Shown one piece after another: positions 35,998-43,571 of a stretch of 64,000 nt of DNA; within the stretch, counting starts at the first letter, position 1, and each line of letters starts with the position of its first letter. This DNA comes from Edaphobacter paludis (GTDB lineage: Bacteria; Acidobacteriota; Terriglobia; Terriglobales; Acidobacteriaceae). Position numbers and translations under genes: made by a program. The notes under the pieces were generated by a model. That model was not told the origin of the DNA, did not search any database, and was given only the letters and a program-made list of their open reading frames with translations. The stretch lies in contig NZ_CP121194.1 of NCBI RefSeq assembly GCF_039993895.1, positions 1,860,001 to 1,924,000 on the forward strand, in the 5' to 3' direction.

Positions 35998-36676
35998 TGG
36001 CGAAGGGCTTCGTATTAACAGGCTGGTTGTAGCGGATGTTTGTGAAGTAAGTGGTGCGCTCGTCTTCCGACGGTGTAAAGAACTGCTGCTTCAAGGAAAT
36101 GCCGCGCGCCGGATCGACCCAGATGATGACGTGGGTAAACATGTTGCGCACGTTGGGGTCTTTCGAAACGAGATTGAGCTTGGTCGTGGTCACCATTTTG
36201 GAGCCGTCGTTGATGGGTTCGGTGCCTTGATCGGTGATGTCCCAGGCTTTGGCGAGATCGGTGCCGCTGCCGCCGAAGCCGAGAGTGAGGAAGCTCTCAT
36301 ACTGTGCCTGCTTGTTTCCCGCGCTCATAACGGTAAGGTGATCGGAGCCGGGATCGAAGAGTTGCAGGCTGCCATTTTTATACTCGATGACCTTCGCAGT
36401 CGGGGGATTGATCTTCGCGCCCATCTGCAAGGTAGAGCTGTTTTTGAGGAAGTAGATGGTGCCGTTCTGGGTGGTCGTCTCTTTGACGACGCGCTCGTAG
36501 ATGTCCCATCGGAAGTCGGCCTCTGCCGATTTGAACTTTGTGCTTGCCTGATCCATCTGATGGAGGACGGTGTTCAGGTCTGCGGGCTTGCTTTGAGCGA
36601 ATGAGGAAACCGGAGTGATAAGAAGCGCGGCGGCAGGAATGAGAAGCGTTGCGGCTACACGGCGGAAAATCTGCAT
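35960..36676 (-). CDS. LolA-like outer-membrane lipoprotein carrier protein
   Basis: A 238-residue periplasmic protein with a signal peptide ending SSFAQS. The body (VLHQMDQASTKFKSAEADFRW, GTIYFLKNSSTLQMGAKI, IIWVDPARGISLKQQFF) has the LolA/LppC-type half-barrel pattern used to carry lipoproteins or lipids. It ends in a Lys-rich tail (KTDKKTTVDRR). The stop region overlaps the 3' end of the GT39 gene by 38 bases on the other strand. Confidence 0.78.
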   Translation of the reverse strand: MQIFRRVAATLLIPAAALLITPVSSFAQSKPADLNTVLHQMDQASTKFKSAEADFRWDIYERVVKETTTQNGTIYFLKNSSTLQMGAKINPPTAKVIEYKNGSLQLFDPGSDHLTVMSAGNKQAQYESFLTLGFGGSGTDLAKAWDITDQGTEPINDGSKMVTTTKLNLVSKDPNVRNMFTHVIIWVDPARGISLKQQFFTPSEDERTTYFTNIRYNQPVNTKPFAIKTDKKTTVDRR

Positions 36677-36744
36677 TCGTTTTATTACTCCCGTTGATTG
36701 GATGAGTCGTGTTGCGTTGAGGATACTTGCGGATGATTTCGACG

Positions 36745-37125
36745 CTAGCGAAGCACCCAGGCGTTGTAGGCGATGGTCTTGCCCTGGGCGTCGTGAACGG
36801 CCTCGTAGCGCTCCAGCGTGACGCCGCCCGAGATGGGTTCGATCACGCGGAGAATGGCAGCCTGACGGTCGCTGTCGGTAGCCGCTCCGTGCATGTCTTC
36901 GGCACGGATCTGATAAACGAAGAGGTTGCCTTCCTCGTTGCTTCCCGCCGCCTTTACGAGGACTTCGCTCGATTGCAAAGCGACAGTTTCGACCGGCTTG
37001 TCTTTGAAATCGATGAATCTTGGCCCGACGAAGAGGAAGAGCAGGATCAGGGTCACCATGACGTCGTAGTGGAAGCTGCCGCGCTCGTAGGTCCAGAAGA
37101 GATAGTTGCGAAGAAGTTTAATCAT
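36745..37125 (-). CDS. Conserved membrane-anchored small protein of unknown function
   Basis: About 126 residues from ATG 37125 (MIKLLRNYLFWTYERGS), preceded by GGAG eight bases upstream; an ATG at 37167 would run into serS. One membrane segment (VMVTLILLFLFVGPRF) is followed by a soluble beta-rich part with FVYQIRAEDMHG and ITAYNAWVLR-like ending. No function recognised. Its start is 4 bases from the serS stop, so the two form an operon on the minus strand, followed 68 bases on by the LolA-like gene. Confidence 0.8.
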   Translation of the reverse strand: MIKLLRNYLFWTYERGSFHYDVMVTLILLFLFVGPRFIDFKDKPVETVALQSSEVLVKAAGSNEEGNLFVYQIRAEDMHGAATDSDRQAAILRVIEPISGGVTLERYEAVHDAQGKTIAYNAWVLR

Positions 37126-37129
37126 CGCG

Positions 37130-38461
37130 TCAGCTCCTGCCTTGCTGTTTGCCGATGACTGTATCACCGTTCATATATGGGACGAGCGCTTCGGGGACTC
37201 GGATGGTGCCGTCGGCCTGCTGGTAGTTTTCGAGGATGGCAAGATAGGTGCGTCCTACGGCGAGGCCGCTGCCGTTCAGCGTGTGAAGAAATTCACCTTT
37301 CTTGGCACCGGTCGGACGGTATTTAATGTTGGCGCGCCTCGCCTGGAAGGCCTCAAAGTTAGAGCAGGAGGAGATCTCACGGTAAAGATTCTGGCCGGGG
37401 AGCCAGACTTCGAGATCGTAGGTCTTGGCCGAAGAGAAGCCCATGTCGCCGGTGCAGAGCAGCATGCGGCGGTAGGGAAGACCGAGGCGTTCCAGCACAG
37501 TCTCGGCGTGGCGGGTGAGGCGCTCGTGCTCTGCGTTGGAGTTCTCGGGCTTGGCGAACTTGACCAGCTCGACCTTCTGAAACTGGTGCTGGCGGATCAT
37601 GCCGCGAACGTCTTTTCCATAGCTGCCGGCCTCGCTGCGGAAGCAGGGAGTGTAGGCGCAGAAGGAGATGGGGAGCTGCGCCTCGTCGAGGGTCTCGTCG
37701 CGAAAGAGGTTGGTGACCGGGACTTCGGCGGTCGGGATAAGCCAGTGGTCGGAGTCCTGATATTGGCCCGGTTCGTAGGGGCGATCCTTGTCTTCGCAGT
37801 GAAAGAGGTCTTCGGCGAACTTGGGAAGCTGGCCGGTGCCGAAGAGCGACTTCGAGTTGACCATGTAGGGCGGGAGGACTTCGGTGTAGCCGTGCTCGCG
37901 CGTGTGGAGGTCGAGCATGAAGTTGGCGAGGGCGCGTTCGAGGCGCGCTCCCTGGCCGAAGTGGACGACGAAGCGTGAGCCGGAGATCTTGGCGGCGCGG
38001 TTGAAGTCGAGGATGCCGAGGGCCTCGCCCAACTCCCAGTGAGGCTTGGCGGGGAAGTCGAAGGCGGGCTGTTCGCCCCAGGTCTTTTCGATGCGGTTGT
38101 CGTGCTCGGACTTGCCGAGGGGAACGTCATCCTGCGGCAGGTTGGGCAGGGTCTGCATCATCTCGCGCAAGCGCTCGTCGGCTGCTGTTGCCGTGGCTTC
38201 GAGGGATTCAGCTTCGGCTTTGAGAGTGCGCGTCTGCTCGGTCTGAGCGGTGGCGTCCGAGCCTGCCCGGCGGAGGGCGGCGATCTCTTCGGTGAGCTTG
38301 TTGCGCTGGGCCTTCAGCGTCTCGACGCGGGTGATGGCATCGCGGCGTTGCTGGTCAGTTTCGGCGAAATTGCCAAGCGCGACGGCGGGATCCATGCCCC
38401 GGGCGCGCAGTTTTTCCTCCACAAGGGGCAGGTTTGCCCGCATAAACCCTAGATCAATCAT
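37130..38461 (-). CDS. serS: Seryl-tRNA synthetase
   Basis: A 443-residue class II synthetase charging tRNA-Ser. N-terminal antiparallel coiled-coil arm (residues about 30-105, [19 protein letters not shown]), then the catalytic domain with motif 1 region [20 protein letters not shown], motif 2 [20 protein letters not shown], and motif 3 [18 protein letters not shown]. All class II residues appear intact. The ATG at 38461 has no ambiguous upstream alternative. It leads an operon with the small membrane protein and possibly the LolA-like gene. Confidence 0.97.
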   Translation of the reverse strand: MIDLGFMRANLPLVEEKLRARGMDPAVALGNFAETDQQRRDAITRVETLKAQRNKLTEEIAALRRAGSDATAQTEQTRTLKAEAESLEATATAADERLREMMQTLPNLPQDDVPLGKSEHDNRIEKTWGEQPAFDFPAKPHWELGEALGILDFNRAAKISGSRFVVHFGQGARLERALANFMLDLHTREHGYTEVLPPYMVNSKSLFGTGQLPKFAEDLFHCEDKDRPYEPGQYQDSDHWLIPTAEVPVTNLFRDETLDEAQLPISFCAYTPCFRSEAGSYGKDVRGMIRQHQFQKVELVKFAKPENSNAEHERLTRHAETVLERLGLPYRRMLLCTGDMGFSSAKTYDLEVWLPGQNLYREISSCSNFEAFQARRANIKYRPTGAKKGEFLHTLNGSGLAVGRTYLAILENYQQADGTIRVPEALVPYMNGDTVIGKQQGRS

Positions 38462-38737
38462 TGAGAACCATTTTAGCGTCTCGGCTGGAAAAGAGTGGCG
38501 CAGGAGAAGCAGGTTTCTCCTCCGTGAGCGAGATGACGACCTTTGGTGAAGGAGGAAACAGGTAATTCAACATCGTGGAATACAAATCTACCGGGTATCC
38601 CGCTCTGGTATCCAAACAACGAGGTCGTCCATGCGCGCCGGGTCGAGAGCATTCAGCAGCGTGGCTCGGGAAGCTGTGTGAGAATATTCATTACGTTGTA
38701 ATAAATGATTTGATTACTGATCTCTATACTCCAGGGT

Positions 38738-39088
38738 ATGCAAGATCGAGAATTGACGTATAGCTCCTGCGATGGCGCTAAAGACGGCATGCTTATCCTG
38801 ACTCTGAATGGACCGTTGTTGCTCGGCAACCTGTTTGACTTTCAGAGTTTGCTTAGAGGATTGAAACCGTCCTGTTTGATTCTTGATCTGACCAATGTTC
38901 CCTATATGGATTCGGCGGGGCTCGGTGTGCTGATGAATTACTACGTTTCGGCACAGAACAATCACCGCGAATTTCTTATCGCGGGAGTGAACGAAAGAGT
39001 TCAGGCACTGCTTGAAATGACGAAAGTAGACCAGATTCTCAAGACCTATCCGTCAGTGGAATCGGCAGAGGCTGCCTCGCAGTTATAG
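38738..39088 (+). CDS. STAS-domain anti-sigma factor antagonist
   Basis: A 116-residue single-domain SpoIIAA-like protein. The core strand and phosphorylatable serine region reads LDLTNVPYMDSAGLGVLMNY, with the Ser in DSAG. Such proteins bind a serine-kinase anti-sigma factor and release a sigma factor in a phosphorylation-controlled partner switch. No RsbW-type kinase or sigma gene is nearby. A hairpin terminator lies about 100 bases after the stop. Confidence 0.9.
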   Translation: MQDRELTYSSCDGAKDGMLILTLNGPLLLGNLFDFQSLLRGLKPSCLILDLTNVPYMDSAGLGVLMNYYVSAQNNHREFLIAGVNERVQALLEMTKVDQILKTYPSVESAEAASQL

Positions 39089-39190
39089 GTCTTCCACGCT
39101 CAGGCAGATCGCCCGAGATTCGGGTAGTTGTATCGGAATTGAATTTTCAGATACAGAGTGCCAAGATCGAAATCTTTTATTTCTATATTG

Positions 39191-39226
39191 CTGGGGGAGG
39201 AGCGGCCTGCCTCTCCTCCCCCAGTT
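39191..39226 (+). terminator. Terminator after the STAS gene
   Basis: CTGGGGGAGGAG pairs perfectly with CTCCTCCCCCAG (39191-39202 and 39213-39224, 10-base loop) and is followed by TTTAAG, so the T-tract is short. Confidence 0.6.
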
Positions 39227-39271
39227 TAAGCCCTCTATGTCAAGTAAATAAACCGAAATCCAAGACCGATT

Positions 39272-39736
39272 CTAGAAGGGGATGTCGTCGTCGGTGATGC
39301 CTTGGTCTGCGTAGTCGGGTTGAGATGCAGGCGTGCGCTGATCGTAGCTGGCGGTGTTTGATTTGGTGTAGCCCCCGCCTCCTTCGCTGCCGCCTTCTCC
39401 TTTTCCAGAGAGGAGGGAGAGATCGCTGACGATGATTTCGGTCTTATATTTCTTCTGGCCTGTGGCCTTGTCGTCCCAGGACGAGGTCTGCAGTCGACCT
39501 TCGACGTAGAGCTTATTACCCTTCTTGACGTAGTCGCGGACTATCTCGGCAGTGCGCTGGAAGGCGACTAGGTTATGCCATTCGGTTTTGTCGGTGTACT
39601 GGCCGTCCTGACCTTTGATGCGGTCGGTGGTGGCGATAGAGAAGTTGGCGACCGTCATGCCGCCGGCGGTCGCACGGATCTCGGGATCTTTGCCGACATT
39701 GCCAAGAAGGATGACTTTATTAACGCTCTTTGCCAT
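39272..39736 (-). CDS. ssb: Single-stranded DNA-binding protein
   Basis: A 154-residue OB-fold protein that coats single-stranded DNA. The OB core shows NKVILLGNVGKDPEIRATAG, FSIATTD, WHNLVAFQRTAEIVRDYVKKG, LYVEGRLQTSSW and KTEIIVSDLSLL. A Gly-rich linker and the acidic tip DDDIPF at the C-terminus recruit replication and repair partners. Length is close to the usual 150-180. Confidence 0.97.
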   Translation of the reverse strand: MAKSVNKVILLGNVGKDPEIRATAGGMTVANFSIATTDRIKGQDGQYTDKTEWHNLVAFQRTAEIVRDYVKKGNKLYVEGRLQTSSWDDKATGQKKYKTEIIVSDLSLLSGKGEGGSEGGGGYTKSNTASYDQRTPASQPDYADQGITDDDIPF

Positions 39737-39807
39737 AAGGGATGCTCCGGTTCATTACTGGTTTTGAAGGTTGAGGATAGCAGATGAGGATGCGTTTTTC
39801 AGCAGCC

Positions 39808-40035
39808 TCATTGGCGGCGGTGGTCGCCCATGACTTTCGCGACGGCGAGGATGAGGGTCAACAGGCCGGTGGGGAGGCAGCCCATGGCCAGCATCAGTGC
39901 GAGCCAGCCCGCGTCGGTGTGCGGACCCTGATGGCTGACGCCGCCGAAGAGCGTGATGGTCAGCAGGGCCGCAAGGATTCCTGTCGAGAAGATGCCGATG
40001 CCGGAGCGGAGAAGCGTGCGTGTGTCTGGTTGCAT
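39808..40035 (-). CDS. Small two-helix membrane protein
   Basis: A 75-residue protein with two hydrophobic helices (IFSTGILAALLTITLFGG and LALMLAMGCLPTGLLTLILA), an N-terminal charged stretch and a basic end (GDHRRQ). No family recognised. It lies 10 bases downstream of the DUF420 gene on the same strand and so probably belongs to the heme O synthase operon. Confidence 0.65.
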   Translation of the reverse strand: MQPDTRTLLRSGIGIFSTGILAALLTITLFGGVSHQGPHTDAGWLALMLAMGCLPTGLLTLILAVAKVMGDHRRQ

Positions 40036-40045
40036 AGGGGTTGGC

Positions 40046-40624
40046 TCAGTGAATCAGGGATTGCATGGCGTAGACGATGACTCCGGTGACGGAGACATAG
40101 AGCCAGATCGGGAAGGTGTAGCGGGCGATGCGTTTGTGGGCAGGGAAGCGGCCGGTCAGCGAGAGGAAGAAGGTAATCAGGATGAGCGGGAGCGCGATGG
40201 TAGAGAGAATGATGTGGGAGGCGAGGAGTTTCCAATAGAAGGGCCACCACGCGCTGAGACGGTTGAAGCGGGTTTCGCCGTGGAGGGCGAAATTCACCAG
40301 ATAAGAGCCAAGAAAGATAGTGGAGAAGAAAAATGCCGTGAACATGGCGGCGCGGTGCTGCGGGATGCGTCGGCTGCGAATGAAGCGGTAGCCGAAGAGC
40401 AGCGCGATGGTGGAGAGCGCGTTCAGGACGGCGTTGACCAGAGGCAGCGAGTGGAGATGAGTCCTGCCAACGTCAGTTGGAGTGTGGAAGTAGACGAGCC
40501 AGCAGATGAAGGCGCTGGCCAGAACGCTGACAGCGATGATAATGGCGATGGTCGCGGGCGGCGTGCGCAGATCGTTGCTGGTAGAGAGTGTGCTTTGTGT
40601 CGTCGTTGGAGTCGGGGTCGTCAT
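40046..40624 (-). CDS. DUF420 membrane protein
   Basis: About 192 residues from ATG 40624. The frame is open far upstream to 41047 but that part is the shadow of cyoE. Hydrophobic segments with LPLVNAVLNALSTIALLFGY, HRAAMFTAFFFSTIFLGSYL and HIILSTIALPLILITF carry conserved His residues as in DUF420, a family of integral membrane proteins usually encoded with heme-copper oxidase assembly factors. The ATG overlaps the cyoE stop codon by one base (TAATGA), so translation is coupled. Confidence 0.9.
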   Translation of the reverse strand: MTTPTPTTTQSTLSTSNDLRTPPATIAIIIAVSVLASAFICWLVYFHTPTDVGRTHLHSLPLVNAVLNALSTIALLFGYRFIRSRRIPQHRAAMFTAFFFSTIFLGSYLVNFALHGETRFNRLSAWWPFYWKLLASHIILSTIALPLILITFFLSLTGRFPAHKRIARYTFPIWLYVSVTGVIVYAMQSLIH

Positions 40625-41580
40625 TAGAAGAGCAGGCGTCCTTGCGCGTTCAACATCAGCGCGGCCATCAGCAGTGGCAGATAAATGATCGAGGCGTGAA
40701 GAAGATCGCGGGCGTAGCGGCGCGATTCGTCGGCGAGCGGATTGCGGGTGATGCGGGCGAAGCGGATGGTGTAGAAGAGATATCCGGCGCTGAGAATGCT
40801 TGCGGCGATGGCGTAAGGAATTCCTGTAATGCCGAGCCAGGTCGGCCAGACACTGACTGGAATCATCAGGACGGCGTAGAAAAGCGACTGAATGACGGTG
40901 CTGCGCGCGGCGTCCTGCGCGTCGGGCTGGGTGGGAGTGAGGCGAATTCCGGCGCGGGCGTAGTCTTCGCGGTACATCCAGCCGATGGCCATGAAGTGCG
41001 GGAACTGCCAGATGAAGAGGATGGCGAAGAGCGCGACGCCGGGCCACTCGATGATTCCGCGAGCTGCGGTCCAGCCGATGAGCGGCGGAAGCGCTCCGGG
41101 AAAGGCTCCGATGAAGGTGTTGATGACGGTGAAGCGCTTGAGCGGCGTGTAGATGCCGACGTACAGAATCGCGGTGAGGAGGGTCAGAGTTCCGGTTAAT
41201 AAATTTGTTGTGTAGGCGAGATAGAGCGAGCCGAGAAAGACGGCGGCGAATCCGAGGATCAGGCCGTGAGCAAGGCCGATGCGTCCGGCAGCCATGGGAC
41301 GGCTGGCGGTGCGGCGCATGAGATGGTCGGTGCGGCGCTCGAGAGCCTGATTGAGCGCTGCCGATCCACAGGTGACGACCGCAATTCCGGCGATGGCTTC
41401 GATGAGACCGGCGTGGAAGGGGCTGATCCCGCTGTGCAGGCTGCCGAGATAGAAGCCCGCTCCGGCAGTGATGACGACCATGGCGGAGACGCGGAGCTTG
41501 AAGAGGGTGGCGTAATCGCTGAGCAGGGTGTGTGGCTTCGCCGGGGCGAGGACTTGATCGGTTGTCGCGGAGGTGGCCAC
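40624..41580 (-). CDS. cyoE: Protoheme IX farnesyltransferase (heme O synthase)
   Basis: A 318-residue UbiA-family prenyltransferase that adds a farnesyl group to heme B. Start is GTG at 41580 (MATSATTDQVLAPAK). The UbiA signature NQALERRTDHLMRRT (prenyl-diphosphate/Mg-binding aspartate region) and the second DxxxD-like IPVSVWPTW/REDYARAGIRL region are visible among nine hydrophobic segments. DUF420 and a small membrane protein follow in one operon. Oxidase subunit genes are outside the window. Confidence 0.93.
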   Translation of the reverse strand: MATSATTDQVLAPAKPHTLLSDYATLFKLRVSAMVVITAGAGFYLGSLHSGISPFHAGLIEAIAGIAVVTCGSAALNQALERRTDHLMRRTASRPMAAGRIGLAHGLILGFAAVFLGSLYLAYTTNLLTGTLTLLTAILYVGIYTPLKRFTVINTFIGAFPGALPPLIGWTAARGIIEWPGVALFAILFIWQFPHFMAIGWMYREDYARAGIRLTPTQPDAQDAARSTVIQSLFYAVLMIPVSVWPTWLGITGIPYAIAASILSAGYLFYTIRFARITRNPLADESRRYARDLLHASIIYLPLLMAALMLNAQGRLLF

Positions 41581-41726
41581 GTTCTTAGGATACAGCGGAT
41601 AACGCGGATTGTTTGCGCGATAGATTTTCAGGTGCGGCTGGGCGGAATTGAGAATCTATCGGCAGGCTCAGTAAATTTCTGGATGGCTTGGCTTCTCCTC
41701 CGGCTTCCTCCCTTCTCTCTTGATCC

Positions 41727-41883
41727 GGGTATACCCCCCCTGTACTTTTGGTCTCAAAGTCTTGCATCTAAACAGCTTATTTTGCAAAGTCTTCATTCTA
41801 AAGATGTTGCTTGTAAGTCATTCATTTGAATGATGTTGGAGTTCTTAAAAAAGAGAAGCCCCGGTTATTGGACCGGGCCTTTT
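41727..41883 (+). repeat. Intergenic repeat element ending in a terminator-like hairpin
   Basis: The palindrome GGGTATACCC and a C-run are followed by three degenerate units (41755, 41785, 41813; core AAAGTCTT-CATTCTAAA and variants). The hairpin GCCCCGGT...ACCGGGCC (41858-41879) with T(4) follows. The layout has the look of acidobacterial intergenic repeats and may be transcribed as a short RNA. Confidence 0.45.
41857..41883. terminator. Orphan terminator-like hairpin
   Basis: GCCCCGGT pairs with ACCGGGCC around TATTGG and is followed by TTTT on the plus strand, with AAAAAAG on the other side, giving T-tracts for both directions. No gene clearly ends here. Confidence 0.5.
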
Positions 41884-42020
41884 CAACCTGCTTCTATTCT
41901 ATTGGATCGGTGGAAACTGTTTTGCAATTTAAAACAAGTTTATCTTCTTTGTTTTGTTTAGGTTGCAAAAAAGTGGGTCTTGACAGGTTGCCTAAATCGG
42001 AGTTGCTGTTGGTGTGGAGG

Positions 42021-42100
42021 AAGGCAACCGCAGATTCCCTTCGGGAATGACAAGCAAGAGGCACGTCCGACTCTACGCGAACTGCTACTTTGCTCTAGCG
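42021..42100 (+). repeat. 80-base dispersed repeat, copy A
   Basis: Begins AAGGCAACCGCAGATTCCCT and ends TTTGCTCTAGCG. It matches copy B at 43447-43527 in the same orientation with only a handful of differences, including the small palindrome ATTCCCTTCGGGAAT in each. Confidence 0.85.
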
Positions 42101-42169
42101 GATGCCGCTCCGTTGGATTATCAACCACACAATAACTGCCGAGTTGCCGGTTAGCATTGTCTGGACAGA

Positions 42170-42751
42170 ATGGATGGTGCGATGGAGATGGCTTATCGAG
42201 AGCGCTGGACGAAAGAGATTGTGGAGATGCGACGGTTGCTTGCCGAGTTCGCCATGAAGGAAGAGTGCAAGTGGGGAAAGCCCACCTACACCGTGAACGG
42301 AAATAATGTTGTCATCCTGCAAGGGTTTAAAGAATTCTTTGCCTTGGGGTTCTTTCAAGGAGCGTTGCTGAAGGATCCAAAGAAACTTCTAGTGCAATTG
42401 GGGCAGACGCAGGCGGGACGAGTGATGAAGTTCGCCGTTGCCGAGGAGATCATTTCCAAGGCTGCGACGATCAGAGCTTACGTGCGTGAGGCGATGGCCA
42501 TTGAGAAGGCCGGTCTGCGGGTGGAGAGGAAGAAGACCGAGGATTTTCCGGTACCGGAGGAGTTGAAGGCAAAGTTCCAGAGCGATCCGCGGTTCAAGAA
42601 AGCTTTCCTTGCATTGACGCCAGGGCGCCAACGGGGATATTTGTACCACTTCGCTGCGGCGAAACAGGGGTCGACGCGAGTGGCTCGGATAGAAAAGGCT
42701 ATGCCGGCGATTCTCGCCGGACGTGGATTTCTAGAGCGCCCCAAGAGGTAG
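42170..42751 (+). CDS. YdeI/OmpD-associated family protein
   Basis: A 193-residue cytosolic protein. The N-terminal half (MAYRERWTKEIVEMRRLL, KWGKPTYTVNGNNVVILQGF, ALGFFQGALL) is the DUF1801 fold, and the C-terminal part (ALTPGRQRGYLYHFAAAKQG) is the YdeI helical tail, where basic residues follow. Family proteins have been linked to protection from peptide stress in enteric bacteria, but the biochemical role is unknown. The gene lies between two copies of an 80-base repeat. Confidence 0.88.
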   Translation: MDGAMEMAYRERWTKEIVEMRRLLAEFAMKEECKWGKPTYTVNGNNVVILQGFKEFFALGFFQGALLKDPKKLLVQLGQTQAGRVMKFAVAEEIISKAATIRAYVREAMAIEKAGLRVERKKTEDFPVPEELKAKFQSDPRFKKAFLALTPGRQRGYLYHFAAAKQGSTRVARIEKAMPAILAGRGFLERPKR

Positions 42752-42918
42752 CTCGGCCTTATTTCCCCCTTCCCAGCGCGTACGTGGGGGCCCAAAGCTT
42801 GCGGGCTCCGAGGATAGTGCTCGACGTGGTTAGGGATTGAACCTCAGCAATACTCGTGGATGCCACATCCAACCCCGAGATGGAAGCGGGCCTCTAAGTA
42901 ATCGCTGTGAAGTTTTTT

Positions 42919-43366
42919 AGGAGGCAATATCTCTTCAAATTTAGGTCGACTCGTTGTTACACTCGCGTCCTGCGGAATTCTCTGCGCAGGGCAGGCATTT
43001 GGCCAGCCGAACCAAACGTGCAAGCTTCAAGATCTCAACGGCACGTACGGATTCACCCTGCAGGGTAACAACCTTGCTCGTGGTGTGGGCTACATCGTCG
43101 CCGGGGTCTTGACGTCCGACGGAAGTGGCAACATCACCGGTTCAGGAAAGCAGACCGTCGGAGGGCAGGTCTCTGACGCGCAGTTCACTGGCACTTACCA
43201 GATCAATGCGGATTGCACCGGCACAACTCATCTGCAATTTACCGGAGGCGTTCAATCAGATCTGTTTTTTGTTCTCGTCCAGGATGGCCAAGAGGCCATG
43301 ATGCTCTACGAAGGACCTGGTGTGCTGGAGAGCGGCAACGCCAAGCGAGTACACACTAAGCCTTGA
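42919..43366 (+). CDS. Small secreted beta-rich protein with no canonical start codon
   Basis: Reading the frame that ends at 43366 upstream gives an intact signal peptide and domain. From ATC at 42929 it reads SSNLGRLVVTLASCGILCAG, then QAFGQPNQTCKLQDLNGTYG and the rest. It has no ATG, GTG or TTG before 43085. A perfect AGGAGG (42919-42924) lies 4 bases before that ATC. The mature part (about 115 residues) has a beta-strand pattern with Cys pairs at the N-terminus and in NADCTGTTHLQF. The start at 43085 (GTG) would delete the signal peptide. Start is therefore uncertain: ATC initiation, or a lost/frameshifted start codon. Confidence 0.6.
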
Positions 43367-43446
43367 TCGAGCAGGGAAATGTAAGATTCCCTGTTGTTCG
43401 GGTCCGATGTCCCTGACCGGACTAGGACCCGCAACAGTGGGAATGG

Positions 43447-43527
43447 AAGGCAAACGCAGATTCCCTTCGGGAATGACAACCAAGAGGCACGGCCCGACTC
43501 TACGCGAACTGCTCATTTGCTCTAGCG
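43447..43527 (+). repeat. 80-base dispersed repeat, copy B
   Basis: AAGGCAAACGCAGATTCCCT ... TTGCTCTAGCG, same strand as copy A (42021-42100). The two copies bracket the YdeI-like gene and the small secreted gene. Confidence 0.85.
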
Positions 43528-43571
43528 ACGATGAAGCCGTCGCGAAGATGGGGCATCCGGTTTGGTTGGGT

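Larger units (their letters stand above)
41581..42169. other. 589-base intergenic region with a repeat element and a hairpin
   Basis: No supportable gene. It contains a GGGTATACCC palindrome (41727-41736) and three degenerate direct repeats of about 28-30 bases starting at 41755, 41785 and 41813 (CAAAGTCTT.CAT.TAAA...). There is also a hairpin with T-tract at 41857-41883 and, at 42021-42100, one copy of an 80-base repeat that recurs at 43447-43527. Confidence 0.6.

Noticed and set aside
37126..37167. N-terminal extension of the small membrane protein to ATG 37167
   Set aside because: It overlaps the end of serS, and the ATG at 37125 has a properly spaced Shine-Dalgarno site.
41826..42050. 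74-codon frame in the gap
   Set aside because: It crosses the terminator-like hairpin and the repeat element and has no protein-like features.
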